Assembly: GCA_023417165.1 (NCBI GenBank)
Contig: JAEZGD010000199.1
Span: 1 to 7,562, forward strand
Source of the DNA: Planctomycetota bacterium
GTDB lineage: Bacteria > Planctomycetota > Planctomycetia > Pirellulales > Pirellulaceae
Reading direction: 5' to 3'
Length of the DNA stretch: 7,562 nt
In this document: piece by piece, positions 1 to 5,054 of the stretch
Numbering within the stretch: the first letter of the stretch is position 1
How the letters are laid out: every line of letters begins with the position of its first letter
Made by a program: the position numbers and the translations under genes
The notes under the pieces: model-generated
Told to the model about the DNA's origin: nothing
The model's database searches: none
Seen by the model: only the letters and a program-made list of their open reading frames with translations

Positions 1-1
1 C

Positions 2-673
2 TACAACACCTTTCGTAACGATCGTAACGAATTCGACCAGCGCCGCGCACTCGGCGACCAGGTGTGGTCCGCGTACGAAACTGCCGGACAACCGCAGCAT
101 CATCGCTCGACAGTGACGCAGTGGTTCATCGCCGCGCGCGAAGTCTCGACGCCCTCGCAGATCGGCGTGCTGCCTGCGCTTCCGGACCTGACTCGCCCCG
201 ACCAGGTGACGAGCAACATCGCAGCAGAAACGCACCCAGTCGCCACATCGGCCCGGCCAGAGCGCGTGCCCATGAGCCCGGTTCCCAGCGACGTCGTGAC
301 GACGCTCAATATTCAGTTGCCGCCGGGCGCGGAACCGGTCGGCGCCAGCGGTTTCTTCAGCACGATGGTGAAATCTGTCTTTGAAGCCGCCCACGGCTCG
401 CCTGAAAAGCCGGCCCTGCCAAGTACATTGGAGCTTCCTCGTGCGATTAAAGAGGCTCCGGCCCCTGTGATCGAAACGACCATCGAGCCCGCGCCTGCGA
501 CCAAGCCCGAAGCCGACGTGCCCGCGCCGGCCCCGAAGGCAGAAGTTCCCACGCCCGTCGTGAAGCCGGAGGTCGTCGCCGATCCTTTCGACGTGAAGGA
601 CCTGTTTGAACCGGCCACCACACCGGCCGAGACCACCGAAGCGGCGACGAGTGCCGATCCCTTCGCGCCGTAA
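2..673 (+). CDS. 3' part of an unrecognised gene with a Pro/Ala/Glu-rich C-terminal tail
   Basis: The frame is open from base 2 to the TAA at 671-673, so the gene enters from outside the window and its true start is not visible. A GTG at 62 is only an internal valine. The visible 223 residues begin with a charged, probably folded stretch (YNTFRNDRNEFDQRRALGDQ and onward, with aromatic residues) of about 55 residues. A long disordered-looking tail rich in Pro, Ala, Glu, Thr and Val follows, with alternating PAPA, KPE and PTP runs. Two ADPF motifs occur near the end, the second as ADPFAP at the C-terminus. No signal peptide, membrane segment or catalytic motif can be seen in this part. I do not recognise the family. 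Tails of this kind are often linkers or envelope-spanning segments, but that is inference. The stop codon lies inside a 14-base tandem repeat. Confidence 0.72.
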   Translation, partial: YNTFRNDRNEFDQRRALGDQVWSAYETAGQPQHHRSTVTQWFIAAREVSTPSQIGVLPALPDLTRPDQVTSNIAAETHPVATSARPERVPMSPVPSDVVTTLNIQLPPGAEPVGASGFFSTMVKSVFEAAHGSPEKPALPSTLELPRAIKEAPAPVIETTIEPAPATKPEADVPAPAPKAEVPTPVVKPEVVADPFDVKDLFEPATTPAETTEAATSADPFAP

Positions 674-699
674 ACGCTCAGCGCTAAACGCTCCGCGCT
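672..699 (+). repeat. Tandem direct repeat, 14 bases x 2, overlapping a stop codon
   Basis: AAACGCTCAGCGCT (672-685) is followed directly by AAACGCTCCGCGCT (686-699), with one mismatch. The first unit includes the last two bases of the TAA stop of the preceding gene. No function is evident. A recent slippage duplication is the simplest explanation. Confidence 0.6.
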
Positions 700-843
700 T
701 TCTTTCTCACCCGCCCCGGCCTCTCCGCCAGGGCGGTGGCTCCGTGCTAGTCGTTATGATCCGCGCCACCGGTGCGCGAGGCCAGACATAACCGCTCACG
801 TCGTTCCATACGCTACTACGCACTTGACGCGCATAGGCGGTGT

Positions 844-855
844 ACCTGCGCAGGT
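844..855. promoter_or_regulatory. Perfect 12-base palindrome, possible operator
   Basis: ACCTGCGCAGGT is its own reverse complement and sits 107 bases before the sigma-factor start codon. Short perfect dyads in a promoter region suit a homodimeric regulator. With this GC content one such dyad can also arise by chance, and no second copy was noticed in the window. Confidence 0.25.
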
Positions 856-912
856 CGCCGCGTGGCTTCAGATTGATCGGAAACCGCGACGATAGTTGAG
901 TTTGTTCACGCA

Positions 913-930
913 GGGCTGACTTTGCAGCCC
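913..930 (+). promoter_or_regulatory. Leader hairpin upstream of the sigma-factor gene
   Basis: GGGCTG (913-918), loop ACTTTG, CAGCCC (925-930) form a perfect 6-bp GC-rich stem ending 32 bases before the ATG. No T-run follows, so it is not a standard terminator. It would lie in the 5' leader of the sigma mRNA if transcription starts upstream of it. Confidence 0.35.
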
Positions 931-962
931 GCCGACAGCCACTAGCCGCGAAGGCGATCGAC

Positions 963-1868
963 ATGCCGCAGGCCCGCACCAAGACCAAAGTCACTCGCAA
1001 GCCTTCCAGCTCGCTGCAGACGCCTCTGGAAACCTATCTGCGCGAAATCAACGAGACAGCGCTGCTGTCGGCCAAGGACGAGCACGAGCTCGCGGCTGGC
1101 ATCGCGGAAGGCGATGTCAAGGCGCGCGATCGTATGGTGCGCGCTAACTTGCGTCTGGTCGTCAACATCGCTCGCGGCTACACCGGCAAGGGCCTGAGCC
1201 TGCAAGACCTGATCGAGGAAGGCAACCTCGGCCTGTTGCGGGCGGTCGAAGGCTTCGATCCGGCGATGGGAACGCGCTTTAGCACGTATGCCAGCTACTG
1301 GATCAAGCAATCGATCAAGCGAGCGCTGATCAACTCGGCCAAAACAATTCGCATTCCTGCGTACATGGTTGAACTGCTCAGCAAGTGGCGTCGCGCCAGC
1401 GCTCGGCTGACGGAAGAACTCGGCCGCACGCCGACGCCGGAAGAAGTCGCTCGCGTGCTGGGCCTGCAAAAGAAGAAGCTGCCGATCATCAAGAAAGCCA
1501 TCCGCATCTATAACAGCACGCCGCAAACCGATCAGGCCGATGCCGGTTGGTCGCTGGGCGAGATCATTATGGACGAGCGGATGAAGAGCCCGGAAGAAGA
1601 GCTGGTCGAGCACGACGCGCTCAAGCACGTCATGGCCATGATGCAAAACATGGATCAGCGCGAGCAGACCGTGCTGCGGATGCGTTTCGGCCTCGGCGGC
1701 ACCGAACCCCACACGCTGAAAGAAATCGGCGAGCAACTCGGCCTGACGCGCGAACGCGTCCGCCAGATCGAGACCGAAGCGCTCGGCAAACTGGCTCAGG
1801 GCTTGGAAGATCCCCGCGATCGCTTGCTGGCCCTGTTTAACGACCGTGCCGGCAATAGCGACGATTGA
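963..1868 (+). CDS. Sigma-70 family RNA polymerase sigma factor, primary-like, lacking region 1.1
   Basis: This 301-residue protein directs RNA polymerase core to promoters. Region 1.2 begins at about residue 22 (LETYLREINE). Region 2 covers about 56-133, with the core-binding DLIEEGNLGL (82-91) and the -10-reading FSTYASYWIKQSIKR (106-120). Region 3 covers about 138-182, with the 3.2 finger around 197-215. Region 4.2 holds the helix-turn-helix TLKEIGEQLGLTRERVRQIE (251-270), nearly identical to RpoD. The acidic region 1.1 of full-length primary sigmas is absent. The protein is therefore built like a group 2 factor or a short SigA. At the -10 reading surface, E. coli W433/W434/Q437/T440 correspond to Y112/W113/Q116/K119. 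The ATG at 963 is chosen because GAAGG lies 8 bases upstream and the protein starts just before the conserved region. It stands 108 bases before apt, on the same strand. The family is certain; its place in the sigma hierarchy is inferred. Confidence 0.95.
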   Translation: MPQARTKTKVTRKPSSSLQTPLETYLREINETALLSAKDEHELAAGIAEGDVKARDRMVRANLRLVVNIARGYTGKGLSLQDLIEEGNLGLLRAVEGFDPAMGTRFSTYASYWIKQSIKRALINSAKTIRIPAYMVELLSKWRRASARLTEELGRTPTPEEVARVLGLQKKKLPIIKKAIRIYNSTPQTDQADAGWSLGEIIMDERMKSPEEELVEHDALKHVMAMMQNMDQREQTVLRMRFGLGGTEPHTLKEIGEQLGLTRERVRQIETEALGKLAQGLEDPRDRLLALFNDRAGNSDD

Positions 1869-1888
1869 TTCTCGCTGAAAAGGCAACT

Positions 1889-1920
1889 AGTTCCCCGCTT
1901 TCAAGTCGCTGGCGGGGACT
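1889..1920 (+). terminator. GC-rich stem-loop after the sigma gene, possible weak terminator
   Basis: AGT-T-CCCCGC (1889-1898) can pair with GCGGGGACT (1912-1920), giving nine pairs with one bulged T and a 13-base loop, 20 bases after the sigma stop. No T-run follows (TGGCCC does), so intrinsic termination would be weak. It may instead be part of the apt leader or an mRNA-stabilising hairpin. Confidence 0.35.
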
Positions 1921-1944
1921 TGGCCCTTGGCACCTGGAACTTCG

Positions 1945-1961
1945 GTTGGTGTAATACCAAC
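1945..1961 (+). promoter_or_regulatory. Small hairpin just before the apt ribosome-binding site
   Basis: GTTGGT (1945-1950), loop GTAAT, ACCAAC (1956-1961) form a perfect 6-bp stem. It ends five bases before the GGAG Shine-Dalgarno (1967-1970) that serves the ATG at 1977. It leaves the ribosome-binding site free, so it could protect or present the site. No match to a known purine riboswitch is seen. Confidence 0.35.
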
Positions 1962-1976
1962 ACTATGGAGATTCCT

Positions 1977-2501
1977 ATGCCGAAGTTCGATCTGACGAAG
2001 TACATCCGCGATATTCCCGACTTTCCGAAGCCGGGCATTCTGTTCAAAGACATTACCCCCCTGCTGGCTTCGCCGGAGGCGTTTCGCGAGACGATTCGCC
2101 AAATGGCGGATCGCTATCGCGGGCAGAAGATCGATGCGGTGGTGGCGGCCGAGGCGCGCGGCTTCATCTTTGCCGCCCCGCTGGCGCTGGAACTTAACGC
2201 GGGCTTCGTGCCGATCCGCAAGCCAGGCAAGCTGCCGTTCGACACGCACGCCTTCCATTACGAACTGGAATACGGCACCGATACGCTCGAAATCCATATC
2301 GACGGCGTATCGCCAGGGCAAAATGTGCTGATGGTCGACGACCTGCTGGCTACTGGCGGCACGATCGCCGCTTGCTGTAACCTGGTGGAAAAGCTGGGCG
2401 CCAACGTCATCGGTTGCTGCTTCCTGATTCACCTCGCGTTTTTAAGCGGCGTGGACAAGCTAGGCGACCGCGACATCTTTAGCCTCATCAAGTATGAGTA
2501 A
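1977..2501 (+). CDS. apt: Adenine phosphoribosyltransferase
   Basis: A cytosolic salvage enzyme that joins adenine to PRPP to give AMP and pyrophosphate. The protein has 174 residues, near the family norm of about 170-183. Family hallmarks are YIRDIPDFPKPGILFKDITP (9-28), the EARGF strand-turn (59-63), the RKPGKLP loop (81-87) and the PRPP-binding loop VLMVDDLLATGGT (117-129), whose two aspartates and TGGT are intact. The frame stays open upstream to a TTG at 1920 and passes an ATG at 1965. The ATG at 1977 is preferred because GGAG lies 6 bases before it and MPKFDLTKYIRDIPDFP begins where the family normally begins. The stop TAA overlaps the next gene by 8 bases, so the two are probably translationally coupled. 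Nothing suggests loss of activity. Confidence 0.96.
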   Translation: MPKFDLTKYIRDIPDFPKPGILFKDITPLLASPEAFRETIRQMADRYRGQKIDAVVAAEARGFIFAAPLALELNAGFVPIRKPGKLPFDTHAFHYELEYGTDTLEIHIDGVSPGQNVLMVDDLLATGGTIAACCNLVEKLGANVIGCCFLIHLAFLSGVDKLGDRDIFSLIKYE

Positions 2502-2970
2502 TCGCAGCGAAAAGCCCGCTCGTCGATTCTTACCACGAGTACCGCTCGCCGCGATCTTTTTGTTGATGATTCCCGCCGCCTGCGGATTTGATGTCTGGCG
2601 GCGGTATTTGGAAAACCGGCCGCTCATTTGGGAAGATTTCTCCGCGGCTGGGTGCAATGAATTGCTTGCGGAAGGTCATCCGGTAATTGTGCATTTCACC
2701 ATGGATTGCGGGCCTCCAGTTTTCCAGCGAATGCAATCCGTCGAGACTCCTCGCGTGGAGAGGGCAATTAAAGCCTGGGGCGGGAGGCCACTGCTTGCTT
2801 ACTATACGGTGGCTGACCCAGTAACCCAGGACACTTTTCGTGCGATGGGATTGAAGCGCATCCCTGCTTTAGCAATCTATCCCGCCGGGAAGACTCAACC
2901 CATCGTGTTAGAAGGCGAATTCACCGAAGCACAAGTGCTGGTTGCCTTGAAGCAAGCATTGCAACGATAA
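2494..2970 (+). CDS. Membrane-anchored thioredoxin-fold protein without a CXXC motif
   Basis: The 158 residues start with a basic segment (RSEKPARRFLPR) and one hydrophobic helix (about 17-33, ending PAACGF). This would place the rest outside the cytoplasmic membrane. A Cys at 30 ends the helix, but Pro at -3 makes a lipobox doubtful. The body follows the layout of the DsbD C-terminal or thioredoxin_7-like fold: WEDFS (46-50), a core strand PVIVHFT (63-69), then the active-site position, then GLKRIPALAIYP (119-130) with the expected cis-Pro at 124, and a C-terminal helix. Where relatives have a WCxxCK motif, this protein has DCGPPVFQ (71-78), with one cysteine. It therefore cannot act as a standard dithiol oxidoreductase. 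A structural, binding or monothiol role is possible. Codon choice looks looser and more AT-rich than in apt. The start overlaps the apt stop by 8 bases. Confidence 0.72.
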   Translation: MSNRSEKPARRFLPRVPLAAIFLLMIPAACGFDVWRRYLENRPLIWEDFSAAGCNELLAEGHPVIVHFTMDCGPPVFQRMQSVETPRVERAIKAWGGRPLLAYYTVADPVTQDTFRAMGLKRIPALAIYPAGKTQPIVLEGEFTEAQVLVALKQALQR

Positions 2971-2992
2971 CGGCTCGCGAGCCCACGTTATC
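2966..2992. terminator. Stem-loop between convergent genes, likely bidirectional terminator
   Basis: GATAACG (2966-2972) pairs with CGTTATC (2986-2992). Inside it lies the palindrome GCTCGCGAGC (2973-2982), with a 3-base bulge on the 3' side. The left arm contains the TAA stop (2968-2970) of the thioredoxin-fold gene. The right arm lies 12 bases from the gdx stop on the other strand. No T-tract follows on either strand, so the terminator role rests on position and stem strength. Confidence 0.45.
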
Positions 2993-3003
2993 TCAAACAT
3001 TCG

Positions 3004-3324
3004 CTATCCCTGGCTCGTCACCTTCAGTCCGATGATGGCGACGAGCAACATCGCCACAAATAACATCCGCAAGGGACTCAGCGGCTCGTTGAATAGGGCC
3101 GCGCCAAGCATCACAGCACCGAGCGCGCCGATGCCGACCCACACGGTATAGGCAGTGCCAATCGGCAACTGTTTCGCGGCGATGGCGAGTAGCGCGGTGC
3201 TAGCCAAAATGCCAAGCAGCGTCAGTGCAGTTGGCAGCGGCTTGGTAAAACCGTCGGTATACTTCAGACCGACCGCCCAGCCCGTTTCGATCAGCCCCGC
3301 GACGATTAAAACGATCCACGCCAT
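3004..3324 (-). CDS. gdx: Guanidinium exporter of the small multidrug resistance family (Gdx/SugE)
   Basis: A 106-residue, four-helix inner-membrane protein. The family works as a dual-topology homodimer that exports guanidinium in exchange for protons. The subtype is read from the Gdx-specific pattern. E13 and W16 in helix 1 (GLIETGWAVGLKYTDGF, 10-26) are present, as are S42 in helix 2 and Y59 and W62 in GTAYTVWVGIGALGAVMLG (56-74), with NEP following helix 3. This matches E. coli SugE far better than the polyaromatic-cation pump EmrE. The ATG at 3324 has a strong Shine-Dalgarno AAGGA (3337-3333) 8 bases upstream. The upstream leader carries a guanidine-III type riboswitch, which supports the substrate. 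It is convergent with the thioredoxin-fold gene and lies downstream of the tRNA-Met on the same strand, probably in one transcript. A fused or paired SMR partner is not seen, as expected for Gdx. Confidence 0.93.
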   Translation of the reverse strand: MAWIVLIVAGLIETGWAVGLKYTDGFTKPLPTALTLLGILASTALLAIAAKQLPIGTAYTVWVGIGALGAVMLGAALFNEPLSPLRMLFVAMLLVAIIGLKVTSQG

Positions 3325-3325
3325 G

Positions 3326-3358
3326 GACGTGTTCCTTCCAAAGAGAGGAATGCACGTC
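3326..3358 (-). promoter_or_regulatory. Ribosome-site-sequestering hairpin, expression platform of the gdx riboswitch
   Basis: On the minus strand GACGTG (3358-3353) pairs perfectly with CACGTC (3331-3326). After a 2-base bulge (CA), TTCCT (3350-3346) pairs with AGGAA (3336-3332). The 11-pair structure buries the AAGGA Shine-Dalgarno and ends one base before the ATG. Its 5' arm is the same segment that forms the 3' strand of riboswitch P1 (3360-3354), so the two structures exclude each other. Formation should repress gdx; ligand-stabilised P1 should free the site. Confidence 0.65.
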
Positions 3359-3393
3359 GTCGTTCGTAACCGGGTACGGCGTATCTCGTCCGG
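3352..3393 (-). ncRNA. Guanidine-III (ykkC-III) type riboswitch aptamer upstream of gdx
   Basis: Read on the minus strand, the gdx leader contains CCGGACGAG (3393-3385) and, three bases later, CGCCGTACCCGG (3381-3370). As I remember the Thermobifida fusca guanidine-III aptamer, this 25-base span differs from it at only two positions. CCGG (3393-3390) and CCGG (3373-3370) can form the expected pseudoknot helix. P1 forms between ACGCCGT (3382-3376) and ACGACGT (3360-3354), with six pairs and one C-A mismatch (C3379, A3357). The 3' part is more diverged than the 5' part. In this class guanidinium binding switches on detoxification genes, commonly SMR exporters, and here the next gene is gdx. The RNA starts 23 bases after the tRNA-Met. 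Assignment rests on motif recall and hand folding; a covariance-model search was not possible. Confidence 0.85.
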
Positions 3394-3416
3394 GGCACAG
3401 TGCCAAAGAATTCTAG

Positions 3417-3490
3417 TTGCGACGGGCGGACTCGAACCGCCGACACATGGCTTATGAAGCCATTGCTCTAACCGACTGAGCTACGTCGCC
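3417..3490 (-). tRNA. tRNA-Met (anticodon CAU), elongator type, with G1-A72 mismatch
   Basis: The cloverleaf read from 3490 downwards has an acceptor GGCGACG pairing with CGTCGC and TA at 8-9. The D arm is GCTC/GAGC with a 9-base loop containing GG. The anticodon arm is ATGGC-TTCATAA-GCCAT with CAT at 3456-3454. The variable loop is GTGTC, and the T arm is GGCGG-TTCGAGT-CCGCC. D-stem pair C11-G24 and an anticodon stem without the three consecutive G-C pairs of initiators mark it as an elongator. The acceptor sequence resembles tRNA-Met more than the lysidine-type tRNA-Ile(CAU). Two oddities are visible: G1 faces A72 where C is expected, and the bases after discriminator A73 are CTA, so CCA is not encoded. 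It stands between the solute-binding gene and the gdx riboswitch on the same strand. Confidence 0.95.
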
Positions 3491-3528
3491 AAAAACTGTC
3501 AGGGCAACTGATGATATCGGTCGCCCTG
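3491..3528 (-). terminator. Terminator-like hairpin with T5 directly before the tRNA-Met
   Basis: On the minus strand CAGGGCGAC (3528-3520) pairs with GTTGCCCTG (3508-3500), nine pairs including one G-T wobble, with an 11-base loop. ACAG and then five Ts (3495-3491) follow. The T-run ends exactly at the base before the mature tRNA 5' end. It has the form of a Rho-independent terminator for the upstream solute-binding gene. If the candidate promoter at 3541-3568 is real, it would instead lie in the pre-tRNA leader. Confidence 0.5.
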
Positions 3529-3540
3529 CCGAGACTCGTT

Positions 3541-3568
3541 AATTTAGCACGAAATGGTGAGCCGGCAA
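3541..3568 (-). promoter_or_regulatory. Candidate promoter for tRNA-Met and gdx
   Basis: On the minus strand TTGCCG (3568-3563), a 16-base spacer and TAAATT (3546-3541) match the sigma-70 boxes at 4 of 6 positions each. The predicted start would be about 3534, some 45 bases before the mature tRNA. It is the only paired match noticed in the gap between the solute-binding gene and the tRNA. The following terminator-like hairpin counts against simple use of it. Confidence 0.35.
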
Positions 3569-3610
3569 GCCCGGTTCCATGGACCACGAGCCCACCCAAC
3601 GATGGGTTTT
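3559..3610. other. Two stem-loops after the solute-binding gene
   Basis: ACCCA (3594-3598) pairs with TGGGT (3603-3607), with a four-base loop. On the + strand this is followed by more Ts, but no + gene ends here. GAGCCGG (3559-3565) pairs with CCGGTTC (3571-3577), seven pairs with one wobble and a five-base loop. Both lie within 60 bases after the minus-strand stop at 3614. They may help end that transcript, although neither has a T-run on the minus strand. Confidence 0.3.
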
Positions 3611-3613
3611 CGG

Positions 3614-5041
3614 CTAAACATCTAATCCCAAGCTGCGCTGATAGGCGCGCGACTGGTCGGTTCGCCCCAACCGCTCGGTGAGTTGGTCCATTTGCACGGC
3701 CGCCGCCGCCAACGATTCGGCAGCGGGCGTCCCCGCCGCCGCCTGGGCGAGTGCCGTTTCGAGCGTCGTCAGGTATTCGTCTGCGCCCGGCATGCGAGGA
3801 GCCAGCAAGTAAACCGAACGTTCGTGCGATTGCCGCAGCGCAGCGACATACTCCGACGTGGCATCGCTCGAAATTCCCTCCGGCAACCATGGCTGCGGAG
3901 CCGCCAAATGGCTGCGGCGAAACGGCGTCGCACGCGGATAGCTGGTAGCGATCTGCGGCGATTCCTCCCCGGCCGAAAGCCAGGTCAAAAAGCTCTCAGC
4001 CGCCTTGGGTTGCCGCGCCGCCATGGTGACCGACGCCAACACGCCTGCCGCGCCCAGTAGAGGGACACTGATCGCTTCGCCAGGTTCGCGAGGTTCCCAT
4101 GCGCCGCCGCGCACGTCGTAGCGCTCCGTGCTACCAGGCAGTTCCGCGATGCCGACGTTCGCGGCCAGTTTGCTCTCGGACATCAGCCAACCAATGGTCA
4201 TGCCGCAGCGACCCGCGCTGATCGCGTCGGCCGTCTGATCGGCGGTCAGCGGCATCGATGACGAGAGCTTGGCCGCAGCGAGTTGGTCTTCTAGCGCACG
4301 CACAAAGGGCGGCGTGCTAACGAGCGAGCTCATTGTCTTCAGATCAAACATCGCACCAAAGTCGTTGCGATGCCGTGCATAACTAGCCGCGCGGGCCAGG
4401 AAGGTGACGATTCCTCCGATGGGACCAGCGCCACTCGGTTCGCAAACGGGCGACCAATCGCCTTCCGCGCCGGCCAATAACTCTTGAAAGGCTTCCGTTC
4501 TGGCCAGTTGTTCGGCCGTGGCTTGGTAGTCCGCCCAGGTAGTCGGAGGCGTCAGTTGCAGCTTCGCGAAGATATCGCGTCGATAAAGCAGCAGCGGCGT
4601 GGGCGAACCCAATGAGACCGCCACCGGTTGATCGCCCCACTGCACTTCGGTTGTCCGGGCGTGCCGCAACAAATCGCTCGCCTGAAAGCGTTCTTCTTCG
4701 AGCATGCCACGCGACAACGGCGCCAGCTGGTCCGCGGCAGCAAAGGTCCCCAGAAGCGACGACGGATAGATCACGACATCGGTCGTCAGACGTTTAGCCG
4801 CCCGCGCCTCTTCGACCGATTGCAGACGAACATCAAGCGCTACATCCGACTGTGCGTTCCAAAAGCGCTCGATATTTTCTTGCAACTGCGGCAATGCCAC
4901 GATCCACACGCGTAGCGGCTTTTGCGAGCCGCTCTTGGAAGTCCCCACCGATGACTCCGGAGATTTCGTGGGACAGCCCGTCAGCGCCAGCGCGGCACTT
5001 CCGGCCGTCGCGGTTAGCCAAGTTCTTCGTGAGACCTGCAT
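3614..5041 (-). CDS. Extracellular solute-binding lipoprotein with a Tat-type signal (ABC-transporter family)
   Basis: A 475-residue protein of the sugar-type solute-binding family. The start ATG at 5041 is chosen over an upstream in-frame ATG at 5110. It has AGGTG just upstream and gives a clean export signal: SRRTWL (4-9) fits the twin-arginine motif, a short Ala/Leu core follows, and LTGC (20-23) is a lipobox with Cys23 as lipid anchor. A Ser/Gly/Lys-rich linker precedes the first domain (PLRVWIVALPQ, 42-52). The hinge signature PTPLLLYRRDIFAKLQLTPP with TTWADY (about 147-172) is typical of family 1 sugar binders, and clustered Trp and Tyr residues suit carbohydrate binding. No permease or ATPase gene is in the window. 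The gene is divergent from xylB, so a sugar ligand is plausible but unproven. A 35-codon membrane ORF ends 13 bases upstream on the same strand. Confidence 0.85.
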   Translation of the reverse strand: MQVSRRTWLTATAGSAALALTGCPTKSPESSVGTSKSGSQKPLRVWIVALPQLQENIERFWNAQSDVALDVRLQSVEEARAAKRLTTDVVIYPSSLLGTFAAADQLAPLSRGMLEEERFQASDLLRHARTTEVQWGDQPVAVSLGSPTPLLLYRRDIFAKLQLTPPTTWADYQATAEQLARTEAFQELLAGAEGDWSPVCEPSGAGPIGGIVTFLARAASYARHRNDFGAMFDLKTMSSLVSTPPFVRALEDQLAAAKLSSSMPLTADQTADAISAGRCGMTIGWLMSESKLAANVGIAELPGSTERYDVRGGAWEPREPGEAISVPLLGAAGVLASVTMAARQPKAAESFLTWLSAGEESPQIATSYPRATPFRRSHLAAPQPWLPEGISSDATSEYVAALRQSHERSVYLLAPRMPGADEYLTTLETALAQAAAGTPAAESLAAAAVQMDQLTERLGRTDQSRAYQRSLGLDV

Positions 5042-5054
5042 GCGACACCTGCGA

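Larger units (their letters stand above)
674..962. other. 289-base intergenic region before the sigma-factor gene
   Basis: No convincing ORF or RNA gene is seen. It holds the tandem repeat at its left edge and a GC-rich stretch with CCGCC/GGCGG arms only 2 bases apart at 726-737. It also holds a near-palindrome GCGC(C)ACCGGTGCGC at 764-778, the perfect palindrome at 844-855 and the hairpin at 913-930. An isolated TATGAT (756-761) and an isolated TTGACG (824-829) resemble promoter boxes, but neither has a good partner at the right distance. The promoter of the sigma gene therefore remains unplaced. Confidence 0.5.

Noticed and set aside
726..737. CCGCC/GGCGG hairpin as a terminator for the first gene
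   Set aside because: The arms are only two bases apart, so this register cannot form a normal loop, and no T-run follows.
756..761. TATGAT as a -10 box for the sigma gene
   Set aside because: No -35-like hexamer lies 16-18 bases upstream, and it is about 200 bases before the gene.
942..1886. A 314-codon open frame antisense to the sigma-factor gene
   Set aside because: It mirrors the sigma gene, its translation is low in recognisable motifs, and long antisense frames are common in high-GC genes. The sigma reading is certain.
1920..1976. Longer apt start at TTG 1920 or ATG 1965
   Set aside because: The added residues match nothing in the family, and the GGAG at 1967-1970 serves the ATG at 1977 with good spacing.
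3155..3457. A 100-codon + strand frame ending in GGLEPPTHGL
   Set aside because: That ending is the familiar spurious peptide made by reading through the antisense of a tRNA T arm. The frame also runs antisense to gdx and its riboswitch.
3417..3490. tRNA-Ile with a lysidine-modified CAU anticodon, or initiator tRNA
   Set aside because: The acceptor stem (A5-T68, C6-G67) resembles elongator Met. Initiator marks in the D stem and anticodon stem are absent.
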